Source: SZUA-430 sp964547645 (GTDB lineage Bacteria; Pseudomonadota; Alphaproteobacteria; Micropepsales; Micropepsaceae). Taken from it: a stretch of 64,000 bases of DNA. The notes beneath the pieces were generated by a model. That model searched no databases. It saw only the letters and a program-made list of their open reading frames with translations, and was not told where the DNA came from. This document shows, piece after piece, positions 41,276 through 50,403 of this stretch (position 1 is the stretch's first letter; the number at the start of each line of letters is the position of its first letter). The translations under genes and the position numbers were made by a program. The DNA lies in NCBI GenBank assembly GCA_964547645.1, contig CAZJOM010000013.1, positions 1 through 64,000 of the forward strand, read 5' to 3'.

Positions 41276-42490
41276 TCAGCTGCTCGACAGGATCGTGTTG
41301 CGCACGAGCGGATAGATTTGCGTCTCCCAGCGCTTGCCGCTGAAGAGGCCGTAGTGGCCGACGCCGACCTGCATGTGGTGGCGCTTCATGTAGGGGCGCA
41401 GGCCCGTGCAGAGGTCGTGCGCCGCCGCCGTTTGGCCAAGCGCGCAGACGTCGTCGCGCTCGCCCTCAACCGTCAGCAGCGCCGTGCGCTTGATCTTCGA
41501 CGGGTCGACGCGTTCGCCGCGGTGGGTGAGTTCGCCCTTGGCAAGCAGCGCCTCTTGAAACACGAAGCGCACGGTTTCGAGGTAGAACTCGGCCGGCATA
41601 TCGAGAACGGCGAAATACTCGTCATAGAACTCTTTGATCACGGCCGCCTCCTCGTGTTCATTGTTGGCGAGGTGCCGGTAGAGCTTGCGATGCGCCTTCA
41701 CGTGGCGGGCCATATTCATTTTCATGAACGCGTTCAGCTGAACGAAGCCCGGATAGACGCGCCGGCCCGCGCCGCGATAGCGCAGGGGAACGGTCGTGAT
41801 CAGGTTCTTCTCGAACCATTCAATCGGATGATCGAAAGCAAGCGCGTTGACGGTTGTTGGCGACTGGCGCACGTCGATCGGGCCGCCCATGAGCGTCATC
41901 GATTTCGGTTGGCAGGGATGATCATCGGCTGCCATTAAGGCGACAGCGGCCAGAACTTGGACGCAGGGCTGACACACGGCGACGACATGCGCGCCGGGAC
42001 CGACGTATTCCAGAAACGAAATCACGCTGTCGATGTAGTCGGCGAAACCAAACTCGCCGGCTGAAACGGGCACGTCGCGCGCGTTGTGCCAATCGGTGAT
42101 GTAGACGTCGTGGTCTTGCAGGAGGGTTTCGACCGTGTTGCGCAACAAGGTCGAGAAGTGCCCGGACAACGGCGCCACGACCAATACGGCCGGGTGGCGC
42201 GCGTCCATGTCTTTGCGGAAGTGCAGCAGCGTTCCGAATGGCGTTGCGGTCACGACACTCTCGAAGACGTCGACGATGCGCTCGCCCGACTTCACCTGGC
42301 GGATGCGGAAGTCTGGGCGGTCATGCGTGAGCTGGAAGCGATCGAAAAGCTCCAGTGCCGCCGACATCCGCCGCATCATGGGTAGACGCGGGGCGCGGTG
42401 GGTCCAACCAAACGTCGCTTGTATCGCCTGCGCCATCGTGCGCATCGGCAACAGCATGTCGGACTGCGTCTGATAGAGCTGATAGAGCAC
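41276..42490 (-). CDS. phaZ: Intracellular polyhydroxyalkanoate depolymerase
   Basis: 404 residues from GTG 42490 (LYQLYQTQSDMLLPMRTMAQ is the normal family N-terminus). The frame runs on to a TTG at 42547 without a ribosome site. The active-site nucleophile is C173 in AVCQPCVQVLAA, the cysteine version of a lipase box that marks intracellular PhaZ. The Asp and His of the triad are expected in VEGERDDVCALGQT and VGVGHYGLFSG. It mobilises stored PHA. No phaC synthase or phasin gene is in the window. Confidence 0.93.
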   Translation of the reverse strand: MLYQLYQTQSDMLLPMRTMAQAIQATFGWTHRAPRLPMMRRMSAALELFDRFQLTHDRPDFRIRQVKSGERIVDVFESVVTATPFGTLLHFRKDMDARHPAVLVVAPLSGHFSTLLRNTVETLLQDHDVYITDWHNARDVPVSAGEFGFADYIDSVISFLEYVGPGAHVVAVCQPCVQVLAAVALMAADDHPCQPKSMTLMGGPIDVRQSPTTVNALAFDHPIEWFEKNLITTVPLRYRGAGRRVYPGFVQLNAFMKMNMARHVKAHRKLYRHLANNEHEEAAVIKEFYDEYFAVLDMPAEFYLETVRFVFQEALLAKGELTHRGERVDPSKIKRTALLTVEGERDDVCALGQTAAAHDLCTGLRPYMKRHHMQVGVGHYGLFSGKRWETQIYPLVRNTILSSS

Positions 42491-42630
42491 GCCGAGGCAG
42501 CCCTTCTGAATCACTGAAACGCCACTGACTTTATGGTAGGCTAACAAGAAATCGCGTGTCTCAAATAGCGTTTCGGCTTTTGCTGCGCGCGTGATGCCAA
42601 ATTGTGACGTCGGATTGGGCAGGTGTGACT

Positions 42631-43284
42631 ATGAATGCGGCAACCCTAACCATCGCAGCCAAGAACTACGGATCGTGGTCGTTGCGCGGGTGGCTGCTGT
42701 GCCGGATGGCGGGACTTGCGTTCGAAGAACGCACCCTGTCCCCGGACGACCCCGACGCGCGCGCCGAATTGTTGCTGCTGTCGCCGTCGTTCTTGGTGCC
42801 GCGGCTTGAGCACGATGGCGTGGTGGTCTGGGATACGCTGGCGATTGCCGAATATTTGGCCGAGATCAGACCTCAGGCAGGTTTGTTCCCCAGTGACGTG
42901 AAGGCCCGCGCCCATTGCCGTAGCGTCAGCGGCGAGATGCATTCTGGGTTTACCAATATGCGCTCGGCGATGCCGATGAACATCAAGGCGCGCTACGCCG
43001 GCTACAAGGTCTTTGCCGGCGCGCGTGGCGATATCGACCGAATCGCCACCATCTGGCGCGAGTGCCTTGCGCAGTATGGCGGGCCGTTCCTGTTCGGAAG
43101 GCCGACGGTCGCCGACGCGATGTATGCGCCGGTGACGACGCGACTAGCGACTTATGACGTGCGCATCGACCGCGTTTGCGATGGTTACTGCCGAACAATC
43201 GCCACCTGGTCACCCATGGAAGAATGGGTTGCCGCGGCAAAGGCAGAACCCGACGACATGGAAGAGTTGGACGTCGAGTTCTGA
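42631..43284 (+). CDS. Glutathione S-transferase family protein
   Basis: 217 residues. N-domain: LTIAAKNYGSWSLRGWLLCR and FLVPRLEHDGVVVWDTLAIA with AEYLAEIRPQAGLFP. C-domain: GGPFLFGRPTVADAMYAPVT, ending in an acidic DDMEELDVEF. The Ser in NYGSWSLR matches the position of the activating serine in several bacterial GSTs. Substrate unknown. ATG at 42631 has AGGTG 9 nt upstream; a GTG at 42604 is a weaker choice. Convergent with gltB; the two stops are 2 nt apart within the palindrome gagcttaagctc. Confidence 0.9.
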   Translation: MNAATLTIAAKNYGSWSLRGWLLCRMAGLAFEERTLSPDDPDARAELLLLSPSFLVPRLEHDGVVVWDTLAIAEYLAEIRPQAGLFPSDVKARAHCRSVSGEMHSGFTNMRSAMPMNIKARYAGYKVFAGARGDIDRIATIWRECLAQYGGPFLFGRPTVADAMYAPVTTRLATYDVRIDRVCDGYCRTIATWSPMEEWVAAAKAEPDDMEELDVEF

Positions 43285-43286
43285 GC

Positions 43287-46200
43287 TTAAGCTCTCACAG
43301 CCTCCTGCTCGTCGCTCAACGGGTGTCTCAGGCGCGTCAGCATTTCCTTCGGGCAGACTTGCCAAAAGCGACCACGTTCCAGATCCCATTGCTGGAGTAT
43401 GCGTTTGGCGTGACGCGAGCCGGTTTCGGCGGCGTGTTCTTCGATGAGGCCGAGGAGCAGGTCTTCCCAGTAGCGCGATCTCAGGCGTTCCCAGATCACG
43501 CTGTCCGCGTTGATCTTGATCGGGAGCTCGTTCGAGGGGTCGCGTACGAAAGCCATGCCGCCGGTCATGCCGGCCGCGAAGTTCTCGCCGATGGCGCCTA
43601 AGATCACCGCAACGCCGCCGGTCATGTATTCGATGCCGTTCGAGCCGCAGCCTTCGACAACCGTCAGTGCACCGGAGTTGCGAACGGCAAAGCGTTCGCC
43701 CGCTTGCCCTGCCGCGAACAGCTTCCCGGCGGTCGCGCCATAGAGCACGGTGTTGCCGATGATGACGTTCTGCTCGCTCTCGAGCGGGCTCGACACCATC
43801 GGGCGCACTATGATCGTCGCACCAGAGAGTCCTTTGCCAACGTAGTCGTTCGCGTCGCCGAAGAGTTTTAGCTTCACGCCTTGCACCGCAAAGGCACCTA
43901 GCGATTGGCCGGCCGAGCCACGCAGGTCGAGCGTGAGCTGGCCGGGGTTCAGGCCCTTCATGCCGTACTTTTTCACGATGTGATGCGAGACGCGGGTGCC
44001 GATCGCGCGCATTGTGTTGCGCACGGTGTACATGAGCTGCATCTTCTCGCCGTCTTCGAGGAAGCGGCGGGCGTCCTTCACGATGTCCTGGTCGAGCGTG
44101 TCGGGAACTTCGTTGCGTCCTTCGATGGTGCAGTAACGCGGGTTCGGGCCGGGATCGGCCTGTACCAGCAACGGGTTCAGGTCGAGGTCGTCGAGATCGT
44201 GCGCACCGCGATTGACCTGCGTGAGCAGATCGGTGCGGCCGATGACTTCTTTCAGCGAGCGGAAGCCGAGCGAGGCGAGGATCTCGCGCACCTCCTCGGC
44301 GAGGAAGCTCATCAGATTCACGACCTTCTCGGGCGTACCGGTGAACTTCTTGCGAAGCTCCTCGCTCTGCGTACAAACGCCGACCGGGCACGTGTTCGAG
44401 TGGCATTGGCGTACCATGATGCAGCCCATGGCAATGAGGCCTGCGGTGCCGATGCCGAATTCCTCGGCGCCCATCATGGCCGCCATGACAATGTCGCGGC
44501 CAGTGCGCAGGCCGCCATCAGTGCGCAGGATGATGCGATGGCGCAGGTTGTTCAGGGTCAGAACTTGATTCGCTTCGGTGAGACCCATCTCCCACGGAAC
44601 GCCCGCGTATTTGATCGAGGTTTGCGGCGAGGCGCCGGTGCCACCGACGTGGCCGGAGATTAAGATGATGTCGGCGCGCGCCTTGGCGACGCCGGCAGCG
44701 ATCGTGCCGATACCGGTGGAAGCCACGAGCTTCACGCAGACGCGGGCGGTTGGGTTGATCTGCTTCAGGTCGTAGATCAGCTGCGCAAGGTCTTCGATCG
44801 AGTAGATATCGTGATGCGGCGGCGGGGAGATCAACATCACGCCAGGCGTCGAGTGCCGGAACTTGGCGATCATCTCCGTCACTTTGAAGCCGGGCAGCTG
44901 TCCGCCCTCGCCCGGCTTTGCGCCTTGCGCGACTTTGATTTCGATCTCGCGGCATTGATTCAGATATTCGGCGGTGACGCCGAAGCGGCCAGAGGCGATT
45001 TGTTTGATCGCGGAGTTCGCGTTGTCGCCGTTCGGCTTCGGCTTGAAGCGGGCGGGATCTTCGCCGCCTTCACCGGAGTCGGACTTCGCGCCGATGCGGT
45101 TCATCGCGATGTTAAGCGTGCCGTGCGCTTCGGGCGAGAGCGCGCCCAGCGACATGCCGGGGGTCACGAAGCGTTTGCGGATCTCGGTGATCGATTCGAC
45201 TTCCTCGATCGCGACCGGCGTTCGGTTGCGTGGACGAAAGTCCATCAGATGGCGCAGGCTCGTCGGTGGCGTCTCGCGGATCGTTTCCGAGTAACGGCGG
45301 AAGAGCTGATAGCTTTCCTGTCCGACGGCGCTTTGCAGCAGGTGGATCGTCTGCGCGGAGTGCGCATGCGTCTCGCCGCCCTTGCGGTAGCGATAGAGGC
45401 CGCCGATCGGCAGTGCCGTCACGTCTTCGCTGAAGGCGTGCGCGTGCTGACGGGTGATGCGCTTTTGAATGCCGCCGAGGCCGATGCCGGAGATGCGTGA
45501 CGGCATGGCCGGGAAGTACTCGGCCACCATCGAACGCGAGAGTCCGACGGCTTCGAAGTTGTAGGCACCGCGGTAGGATGAGATGACCGAGATGCCCATC
45601 TTGGAGATGATCTTGAGCAGCCCCGCGCTCACCGAATCCAGGTAGCGTTTTACGCAGTCGCCGAGCGAGCGCTTGCCGAACAGGCCACGCGCGTGACGGT
45701 CGGCGATGCATTCCTGTGCCAGGTAGGCGTTAACCGTCGTCGCGCCGACGCCGATCAGTACGGCGAAGTAGTGTGTGTCCATGCACTCTGCCGAACGCAC
45801 GTTCAGCGAGGTGAAGGTGCGCATGCGGGTCTTGATGAGGTGCGAATGCACGGCACCGGTCGCGAGGATCATCGGCATCGCGGCGACGCCGGGTCCGACA
45901 CGTTCGTCGGTCAAGATCAGGTGCGAGTAACCGGAAGCTACCGCCTCTTCAGCTTGCTTGCAGATACGGTCGAGAGCTTCTTTCAGCGCACCTTCCGCCG
46001 GGCCGTTGGCGCCGATATCGAAGACGCAATCGATCTCGAAGAAGCGACCGACGAGGTGGTCCTTCATGCGGATGTACATGCCGGTCGAGAGCACGGGGCT
46101 CTCGAGCGTGAAGACTTCGACCTGGGTTTTGTCTTGCGCGAGCACGTTGCCAAGGTTGCGGAAGCGCGTGCGCAGGCTCATCACGCGATCTTCCCGTAAG

Positions 46201-47834
46201 GAGTCGATCGGCGGGTTCGTGACCTGGCTGAAGTTCTGACGGAAGTAGTGCGAGAGCGGACGATACTGCTGCGACAGCACGGCGAGCGGCGCGTCGTCGC
46301 CCATCGAACCCACGGGCTCCTTCCCGTCTTCGACCATTGGGTGGAGGATCATCTCCAAGTCTTCGATCGAGATCGCTGCGGCGAGCTGGCGGCGGCGGAA
46401 CTCAGCCTTGTCGTCGAACATCAGCGGCTCGGGGCCGGGACCAATGATCGGTTCCAGGTCGACGACGTTTTTCGTCCACTCTTCGTAGGGATGCTCAGAC
46501 GCAAGTTCGTCTTTGATCGCGCGGTCGTCGAAGAATTGCCCGCGCTCGAGGTCCACACCGATGATTTGGCCGGGGCCGACGCGGCCTTTCCGCGTGATCT
46601 TTTGTTCCGGGAGCACGACCATCCCCGTCTCCGAGCCTACGAACAGCAAGCCGTCGTCGGTGATCGTGTAGCGCAGCGGACGAAGGCCATTGCGGTCGAG
46701 ACCCGCGATCACCCAGCGACCGTCGGTGGCGGCGAGTGCGGCGGGGCCGTCCCACGGCTCCATCACCGAGTTCGAGTATTGGTACATTGCGCGATGCGAC
46801 TCGGGCATCGCGGTGCCCTTCTTTGACCAGGCTTCAGGGATCAGCAGAGTCTTCGCCATAGGTGCGGAGCGGCCGGCGCGGCACAGCACTTCGAAGACCG
46901 CATCGAGCGCTGCTGAGTCTGATGAACCCGGCTGGATGATCGGCTTGATGTCTTCCTGGTGTTCGCCGAACGCTTCGGAGGCCATGCGGATTTCATGGCT
47001 CTTCATCCAGTTGATGTTGCCCTTCAGCGTGTTGATCTCGCCGTTGTGGGCAAGCATGCGGAACGGGTGCGCAAGATACCAAGTAGGGAACGTGTTCGTC
47101 GAATAGCGCTGGTGGAAGATCGCCATCGGCGAGACGAAGCGCGGATCGTTCAGATCGGGATAGAAGGTCGAGAGCTGCTCGGCGAGGAACATGCCCTTGT
47201 AGATCAGCGAGCGGGTCGAGAGCGAGCAGACGTAGAAGTTCGGGATCGAAGCCTTGCGCACTTGGGTTTCAATGCGGCGACGGATGATGAACAGGTCACG
47301 TTCGATCGCCTCGACGTCTTTTTCGGTGCCGGTATCGAACATGATCTGTTCGATCTCGGGGCGGGTGGCGTTCGCCTTCTCGCCGATCACGGAGATATCG
47401 ACGGGCACTTGGCGCCAGCCGTAGATGTAGTAGCCGAAACGCAGGATCTCGGCTTCGACGATCGTACGGCAGGTTTCTTGCGCGGCGTAGTCTGTGCGCG
47501 GCAGGAAGATCATGCCGATGCCGATGCGGCCGCCCTCAAGTTGGTGGCCGGTTGCCTTCACTTCGTCGGCGAAGAAGTCTTGCGGCACTTGGATGTGCAA
47601 GCCCGCGCCGTCGCCGGTCTTGCCGTCGGCGTCAACGGCGCCGCGGTGCCAGACGCACTTCAGCGCTGCAATTGCGTGCAACACCACTTCGCGGCGCGGC
47701 TTGCCGTCGATCGCGGCCACGAGGCCGACGCCGCATGCGTCGTGCTCTTGGTCGGGCATGTAGGCGTGGTTTTCTTTCAGGTGCTTCGCGTTGGCACGGT
47801 AGCGGGTGAGTTCAAGTTCAACTTCGTTCGTCAT
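43287..47834 (-). CDS. gltB: Glutamate synthase (NADPH) large subunit
   Basis: 1515 residues. A 33-residue propeptide (ending MPDQEHDA) is cut to expose the nucleophile Cys34 in CGVGLVAAIDGK of the glutaminase domain. Next come the central domain, the FMN synthase domain (KLVASTGIGTIAAGVAKARA, ISGHVGGTGASPQTSIKYAG), the 3Fe-4S cysteines in GCIMVRQCHSNTCPVGVCTQ, and the C-terminal beta-helix domain with repeated G-x-x-G-x-x-x-G (NVIIGNTVLYGATAGKLFAA). It makes two glutamates from glutamine and 2-oxoglutarate. ATG at 47834 follows GGAGTGAG, 4 nt after gltD, so the genes form a gltD-gltB operon. Confidence 0.98.
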   Translation of the reverse strand: MTNEVELELTRYRANAKHLKENHAYMPDQEHDACGVGLVAAIDGKPRREVVLHAIAALKCVWHRGAVDADGKTGDGAGLHIQVPQDFFADEVKATGHQLEGGRIGIGMIFLPRTDYAAQETCRTIVEAEILRFGYYIYGWRQVPVDISVIGEKANATRPEIEQIMFDTGTEKDVEAIERDLFIIRRRIETQVRKASIPNFYVCSLSTRSLIYKGMFLAEQLSTFYPDLNDPRFVSPMAIFHQRYSTNTFPTWYLAHPFRMLAHNGEINTLKGNINWMKSHEIRMASEAFGEHQEDIKPIIQPGSSDSAALDAVFEVLCRAGRSAPMAKTLLIPEAWSKKGTAMPESHRAMYQYSNSVMEPWDGPAALAATDGRWVIAGLDRNGLRPLRYTITDDGLLFVGSETGMVVLPEQKITRKGRVGPGQIIGVDLERGQFFDDRAIKDELASEHPYEEWTKNVVDLEPIIGPGPEPLMFDDKAEFRRRQLAAAISIEDLEMILHPMVEDGKEPVGSMGDDAPLAVLSQQYRPLSHYFRQNFSQVTNPPIDSLREDRVMSLRTRFRNLGNVLAQDKTQVEVFTLESPVLSTGMYIRMKDHLVGRFFEIDCVFDIGANGPAEGALKEALDRICKQAEEAVASGYSHLILTDERVGPGVAAMPMILATGAVHSHLIKTRMRTFTSLNVRSAECMDTHYFAVLIGVGATTVNAYLAQECIADRHARGLFGKRSLGDCVKRYLDSVSAGLLKIISKMGISVISSYRGAYNFEAVGLSRSMVAEYFPAMPSRISGIGLGGIQKRITRQHAHAFSEDVTALPIGGLYRYRKGGETHAHSAQTIHLLQSAVGQESYQLFRRYSETIRETPPTSLRHLMDFRPRNRTPVAIEEVESITEIRKRFVTPGMSLGALSPEAHGTLNIAMNRIGAKSDSGEGGEDPARFKPKPNGDNANSAIKQIASGRFGVTAEYLNQCREIEIKVAQGAKPGEGGQLPGFKVTEMIAKFRHSTPGVMLISPPPHHDIYSIEDLAQLIYDLKQINPTARVCVKLVASTGIGTIAAGVAKARADIILISGHVGGTGASPQTSIKYAGVPWEMGLTEANQVLTLNNLRHRIILRTDGGLRTGRDIVMAAMMGAEEFGIGTAGLIAMGCIMVRQCHSNTCPVGVCTQSEELRKKFTGTPEKVVNLMSFLAEEVREILASLGFRSLKEVIGRTDLLTQVNRGAHDLDDLDLNPLLVQADPGPNPRYCTIEGRNEVPDTLDQDIVKDARRFLEDGEKMQLMYTVRNTMRAIGTRVSHHIVKKYGMKGLNPGQLTLDLRGSAGQSLGAFAVQGVKLKLFGDANDYVGKGLSGATIIVRPMVSSPLESEQNVIIGNTVLYGATAGKLFAAGQAGERFAVRNSGALTVVEGCGSNGIEYMTGGVAVILGAIGENFAAGMTGGMAFVRDPSNELPIKINADSVIWERLRSRYWEDLLLGLIEEHAAETGSRHAKRILQQWDLERGRFWQVCPKEMLTRLRHPLSDEQEAVRA

Positions 47835-47838
47835 GTTC

Positions 47839-49287
47839 TCACTCCGCTGCTTGGCGCAGCGCTTGCGCGGTTTTGGTTTCGAGGTGGCGATGGATGGCTT
47901 CGGCAACGTCGCGACCGTCGCGAATGGCCCAGACGACGAGCGAAGCGCCTCGAACGATATCACCAGCAGCGAACACGCCGGGAAGCGAGGTCATCATCGT
48001 CTTGTGGTCGATCTTGAGCGTGCCCCAGCGCGAGAGCGCGAGGTCCTTTTCGCCGAACGCGCCTGGCAGGTCTTCGGGATCGAAGCCCAGCGCCATGACT
48101 ACGAGGTCGGCGGGCAGCGTGAAGTCGCTGTCGGGGATTTCTTCAGGTACCTGACGGCCGGTCGCGTCGGCCGTGCCGAGGCGCATACGAGTGGCGCGCA
48201 CGGCGGTGACGCGTTTGTCGCCCATGAAGGCCTTCGGCACACCGAGCCACGAGAAGATCACGCCCTCCTCCTCCGCGTGGCTGACTTCACGGAGCGACCC
48301 CGGCATGTTCTCGCGATCGCGGCGATAGAGGCAGGTCACCGACTTCGCACCTTGGCGGACTGCCGTGCGGACACAGTCCATTGCGGTGTCGCCACCGCCG
48401 ATGACGACGACGTTTCGGCCGGCGGCATTGAGGCTGCCGTTGTCGAACGCTTTCACTTTGTCGCCGAGGCAGACGCGGTTCGAGGTCGTTAGATAGTCCA
48501 GTGCCGGGACGATGCCTGAGAGACCGATGCCGGGCGCTTGCATGTCGCGCGCTTTGTAGACTCCTGTCGCGATCAAAACTGCGGCGTGTTGCTTGCGCAG
48601 TTTCGCCAGTGTCGTGGTCTTGCCGACCTCGGTGTTGAGGCGGATATCGATGCCGCCCTCGGCGAGGCGCTTGCTGCGCCGCTCGACGATGTCTTTTTCG
48701 AGCTTGAAGTTCGGGATGCCGTAGATCAGCAAGCCGCCGGCGCGGTCGTGGCGATCGTAGATCGTGACGTCGTAGCCTTTCACGCGAAGCTGTTCGGCCG
48801 CAGCGAAGCCCGCCGGGCCCGCGCCGATGATGCCGATGGAGCGGCCCAGGTTACGCGCCGGTTTGATCGGCTTGATCCAGCCGCGCTCCCAAGCCGTGTC
48901 GGTAATGTACTTTTCGACGGAGCCGATCGTGACCGTACCGTGGCCCGATTGCTCGATAACGCAGTTGCCTTCGCACAGACGGTCCTGCGGACAAATGCGG
49001 CCGCAGACTTCGGGCATGTTGTTGGTCGCCTGGGAGAGTTCGTAGGCCTCCTCGAGGCGGCCTTCGGCGGTCATCTTGAGCCAGTCGGGAATGTTGTTCT
49101 GGAGCGGGCAATGGACCTGGCAGAAGGGGACGCCGCATTGCGAGCAGCGGCCGGCTTGCTCCTCGGCCTTCTTCGTCACGTATTCCGCATAGATTTCTGA
49201 GAAATCATGGGTACGAGCCGTGGCCGCCCGCTTTTCTGGCATTTGCCGGGGGACGGAGACGAAGCGCAGGAGTTTATTGTCGGCCAT
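47839..49287 (-). CDS. gltD: Glutamate synthase (NADPH) small subunit
   Basis: 482 residues. N-terminal 4Fe-4S cysteines are in CSQCGVPFCQVHCP and CGRICPQDRLCEGNC. FAD and NADPH Rossmann loops follow: IGIIGAGPAGFAAAEQLRVK and VVVIGGGDTAMDCVRTAVRQ, with GVFAAGDIVRGASLVVWAIR near the end. It passes electrons from NADPH to GltB. It is first in the operon, ATG at 49287. An AT-rich stretch upstream likely holds the promoter. Confidence 0.98.
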   Translation of the reverse strand: MADNKLLRFVSVPRQMPEKRAATARTHDFSEIYAEYVTKKAEEQAGRCSQCGVPFCQVHCPLQNNIPDWLKMTAEGRLEEAYELSQATNNMPEVCGRICPQDRLCEGNCVIEQSGHGTVTIGSVEKYITDTAWERGWIKPIKPARNLGRSIGIIGAGPAGFAAAEQLRVKGYDVTIYDRHDRAGGLLIYGIPNFKLEKDIVERRSKRLAEGGIDIRLNTEVGKTTTLAKLRKQHAAVLIATGVYKARDMQAPGIGLSGIVPALDYLTTSNRVCLGDKVKAFDNGSLNAAGRNVVVIGGGDTAMDCVRTAVRQGAKSVTCLYRRDRENMPGSLREVSHAEEEGVIFSWLGVPKAFMGDKRVTAVRATRMRLGTADATGRQVPEEIPDSDFTLPADLVVMALGFDPEDLPGAFGEKDLALSRWGTLKIDHKTMMTSLPGVFAAGDIVRGASLVVWAIRDGRDVAEAIHRHLETKTAQALRQAAE

Positions 49288-49322
49288 TGAGCGGCACCCG
49301 CAAGAATTGACTGAGCCGCCGC

Positions 49323-49358
49323 CTTATACGGATCAAAAGTTGCCGGAAAAAGGTCGGA
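49323..49358 (-). promoter_or_regulatory. Candidate promoter of gltDB
   Basis: On the minus strand a TATAAG hexamer (49328-49323) lies 35 nt before the gltD ATG. A T-rich stretch (CCTTTTTCC) about 18 nt further upstream may serve as a poor -35. Upstream, three atgac/ctgac-type repeats (49369-49398) could be regulator sites. This is a sequence impression only. Confidence 0.3.
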
Positions 49359-49438
49359 TGGCCGATTAATGACATCAATTATGACCTAATTTCTGACGAG
49401 TAGGGCCAATAAGCGCCACGAGCGGTAGCTTCGGCAGT

Positions 49439-49465
49439 CAATTAGTTCCGTTATGGAACTAATTG
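49439..49465. promoter_or_regulatory. Perfect 11-bp inverted repeat upstream of uppP (possible operator)
   Basis: caattagttcc (49439-49449) and ggaactaattg (49455-49465) are exact reverse complements with a 5-nt spacer. It lies in the AT-rich region between divergent gltD and uppP, 86 nt before the uppP ATG. It lacks a T-run, so an operator for a dimeric regulator is likelier than a terminator. Which gene it controls is not clear. Confidence 0.6.
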
Positions 49466-49551
49466 TGCTTGAGCGACAGGTTTGTGCGGTCGGGCGGGGC
49501 AGTGTAAACCCGCGCGCTCATCTTAGCCGCGGCGTGGCCGACCGGAGCCTC

Positions 49552-50403
49552 ATGGACCTGCTTTGGAAGATTGTTTCGGCCATCATTCTTGCGCTGGTTG
49601 AGGGGATTACCGAGTTTCTGCCCGTTTCGTCGACCGGGCACATGATCATCGTCCGGGAGCTGCTGGCGCTGGATGTGCCGCCGGGCCACGTGTTCGAGAT
49701 CGTCATTCAGTTCGGCGCGATCCTTTCGATCTGCGTGATCTACTTTGAGTATCTGTGGAACGTCACGAAGGCGGTGCCGGTGAACCCGAACGCCCAGCGC
49801 TTTGCGGTCGGGCTCTTGATTGCGTTTTTGCCGGCGGCGATCCTTGGCGTTTTGCTTTCCGATTTCATCACGCAATACCTGTTCTCAAAGTGGGTGGTGG
49901 CGTTGATGCTGGTGGTGGGCGGTGTCGCGATCCTGTTCATCGAGCGGCTGGTCAAAATCCCGCAGTACTACGCGGTGGAAGATTTTCCACTTAGCCTCTA
50001 TCTCAAGATCGGGCTTTGTCAGTGCTTGGCGCTGGTTCCGGGCGTGTCGCGCTCAGGCGCCACAATCATGGGATCGTTGTTGTTGAAGGTTGAGCGCGGG
50101 GCGGCGGCGGAGTTTTCGTTCTTCCTGGCGATCCCCACGATGCTCGGCGCCGCAGTTTATTCGCTCTACAAGCATTGGGCGGACATGCACTCGTCCGATT
50201 TGCTGGTTCTCTCGATCGGATTTGTGATCGCCTATATCAGCGCCTATTACGTCGCGAAGGCGTTCATCAGCTTCGTGTCGAACAACGGGTTCGGCATCTT
50301 TGCGTGGTACCGCATCGTCGCCGGATCGATCCTGCTCGGTTATCTCACGTTCCGCGAGAACGCGGACGTTCTGACCCCGTGGGTGACGTGGGCGCTGAGC
50401 TAA
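49552..50403 (+). CDS. uppP: Undecaprenyl-diphosphatase
   Basis: 283 residues, about eight membrane segments. The two catalytic motifs are clear: LVEGITEFLPVSSTGHMIIV and VPGVSRSGATIMGSLLL. It dephosphorylates undecaprenyl pyrophosphate to recycle the lipid carrier for peptidoglycan and glycan export. ATG at 49552 follows CGGAG; the frame extends to an ATG at 49453 but that part lies over the palindrome and has no membrane helix. The 3' end overlaps the convergent NDUFA9-like gene by 4 nt, the usual alphaproteobacterial neighbour. Confidence 0.96.
   Translation: MDLLWKIVSAIILALVEGITEFLPVSSTGHMIIVRELLALDVPPGHVFEIVIQFGAILSICVIYFEYLWNVTKAVPVNPNAQRFAVGLLIAFLPAAILGVLLSDFITQYLFSKWVVALMLVVGGVAILFIERLVKIPQYYAVEDFPLSLYLKIGLCQCLALVPGVSRSGATIMGSLLLKVERGAAAEFSFFLAIPTMLGAAVYSLYKHWADMHSSDLLVLSIGFVIAYISAYYVAKAFISFVSNNGFGIFAWYRIVAGSILLGYLTFRENADVLTPWVTWALS

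Noticed and set aside
47835..47963. N-terminal extension of gltB upstream of ATG 47834
   Set aside because: That stretch is the end of gltD in another frame; ATG 47834 has a good ribosome site and gives the normal propeptide before Cys34.
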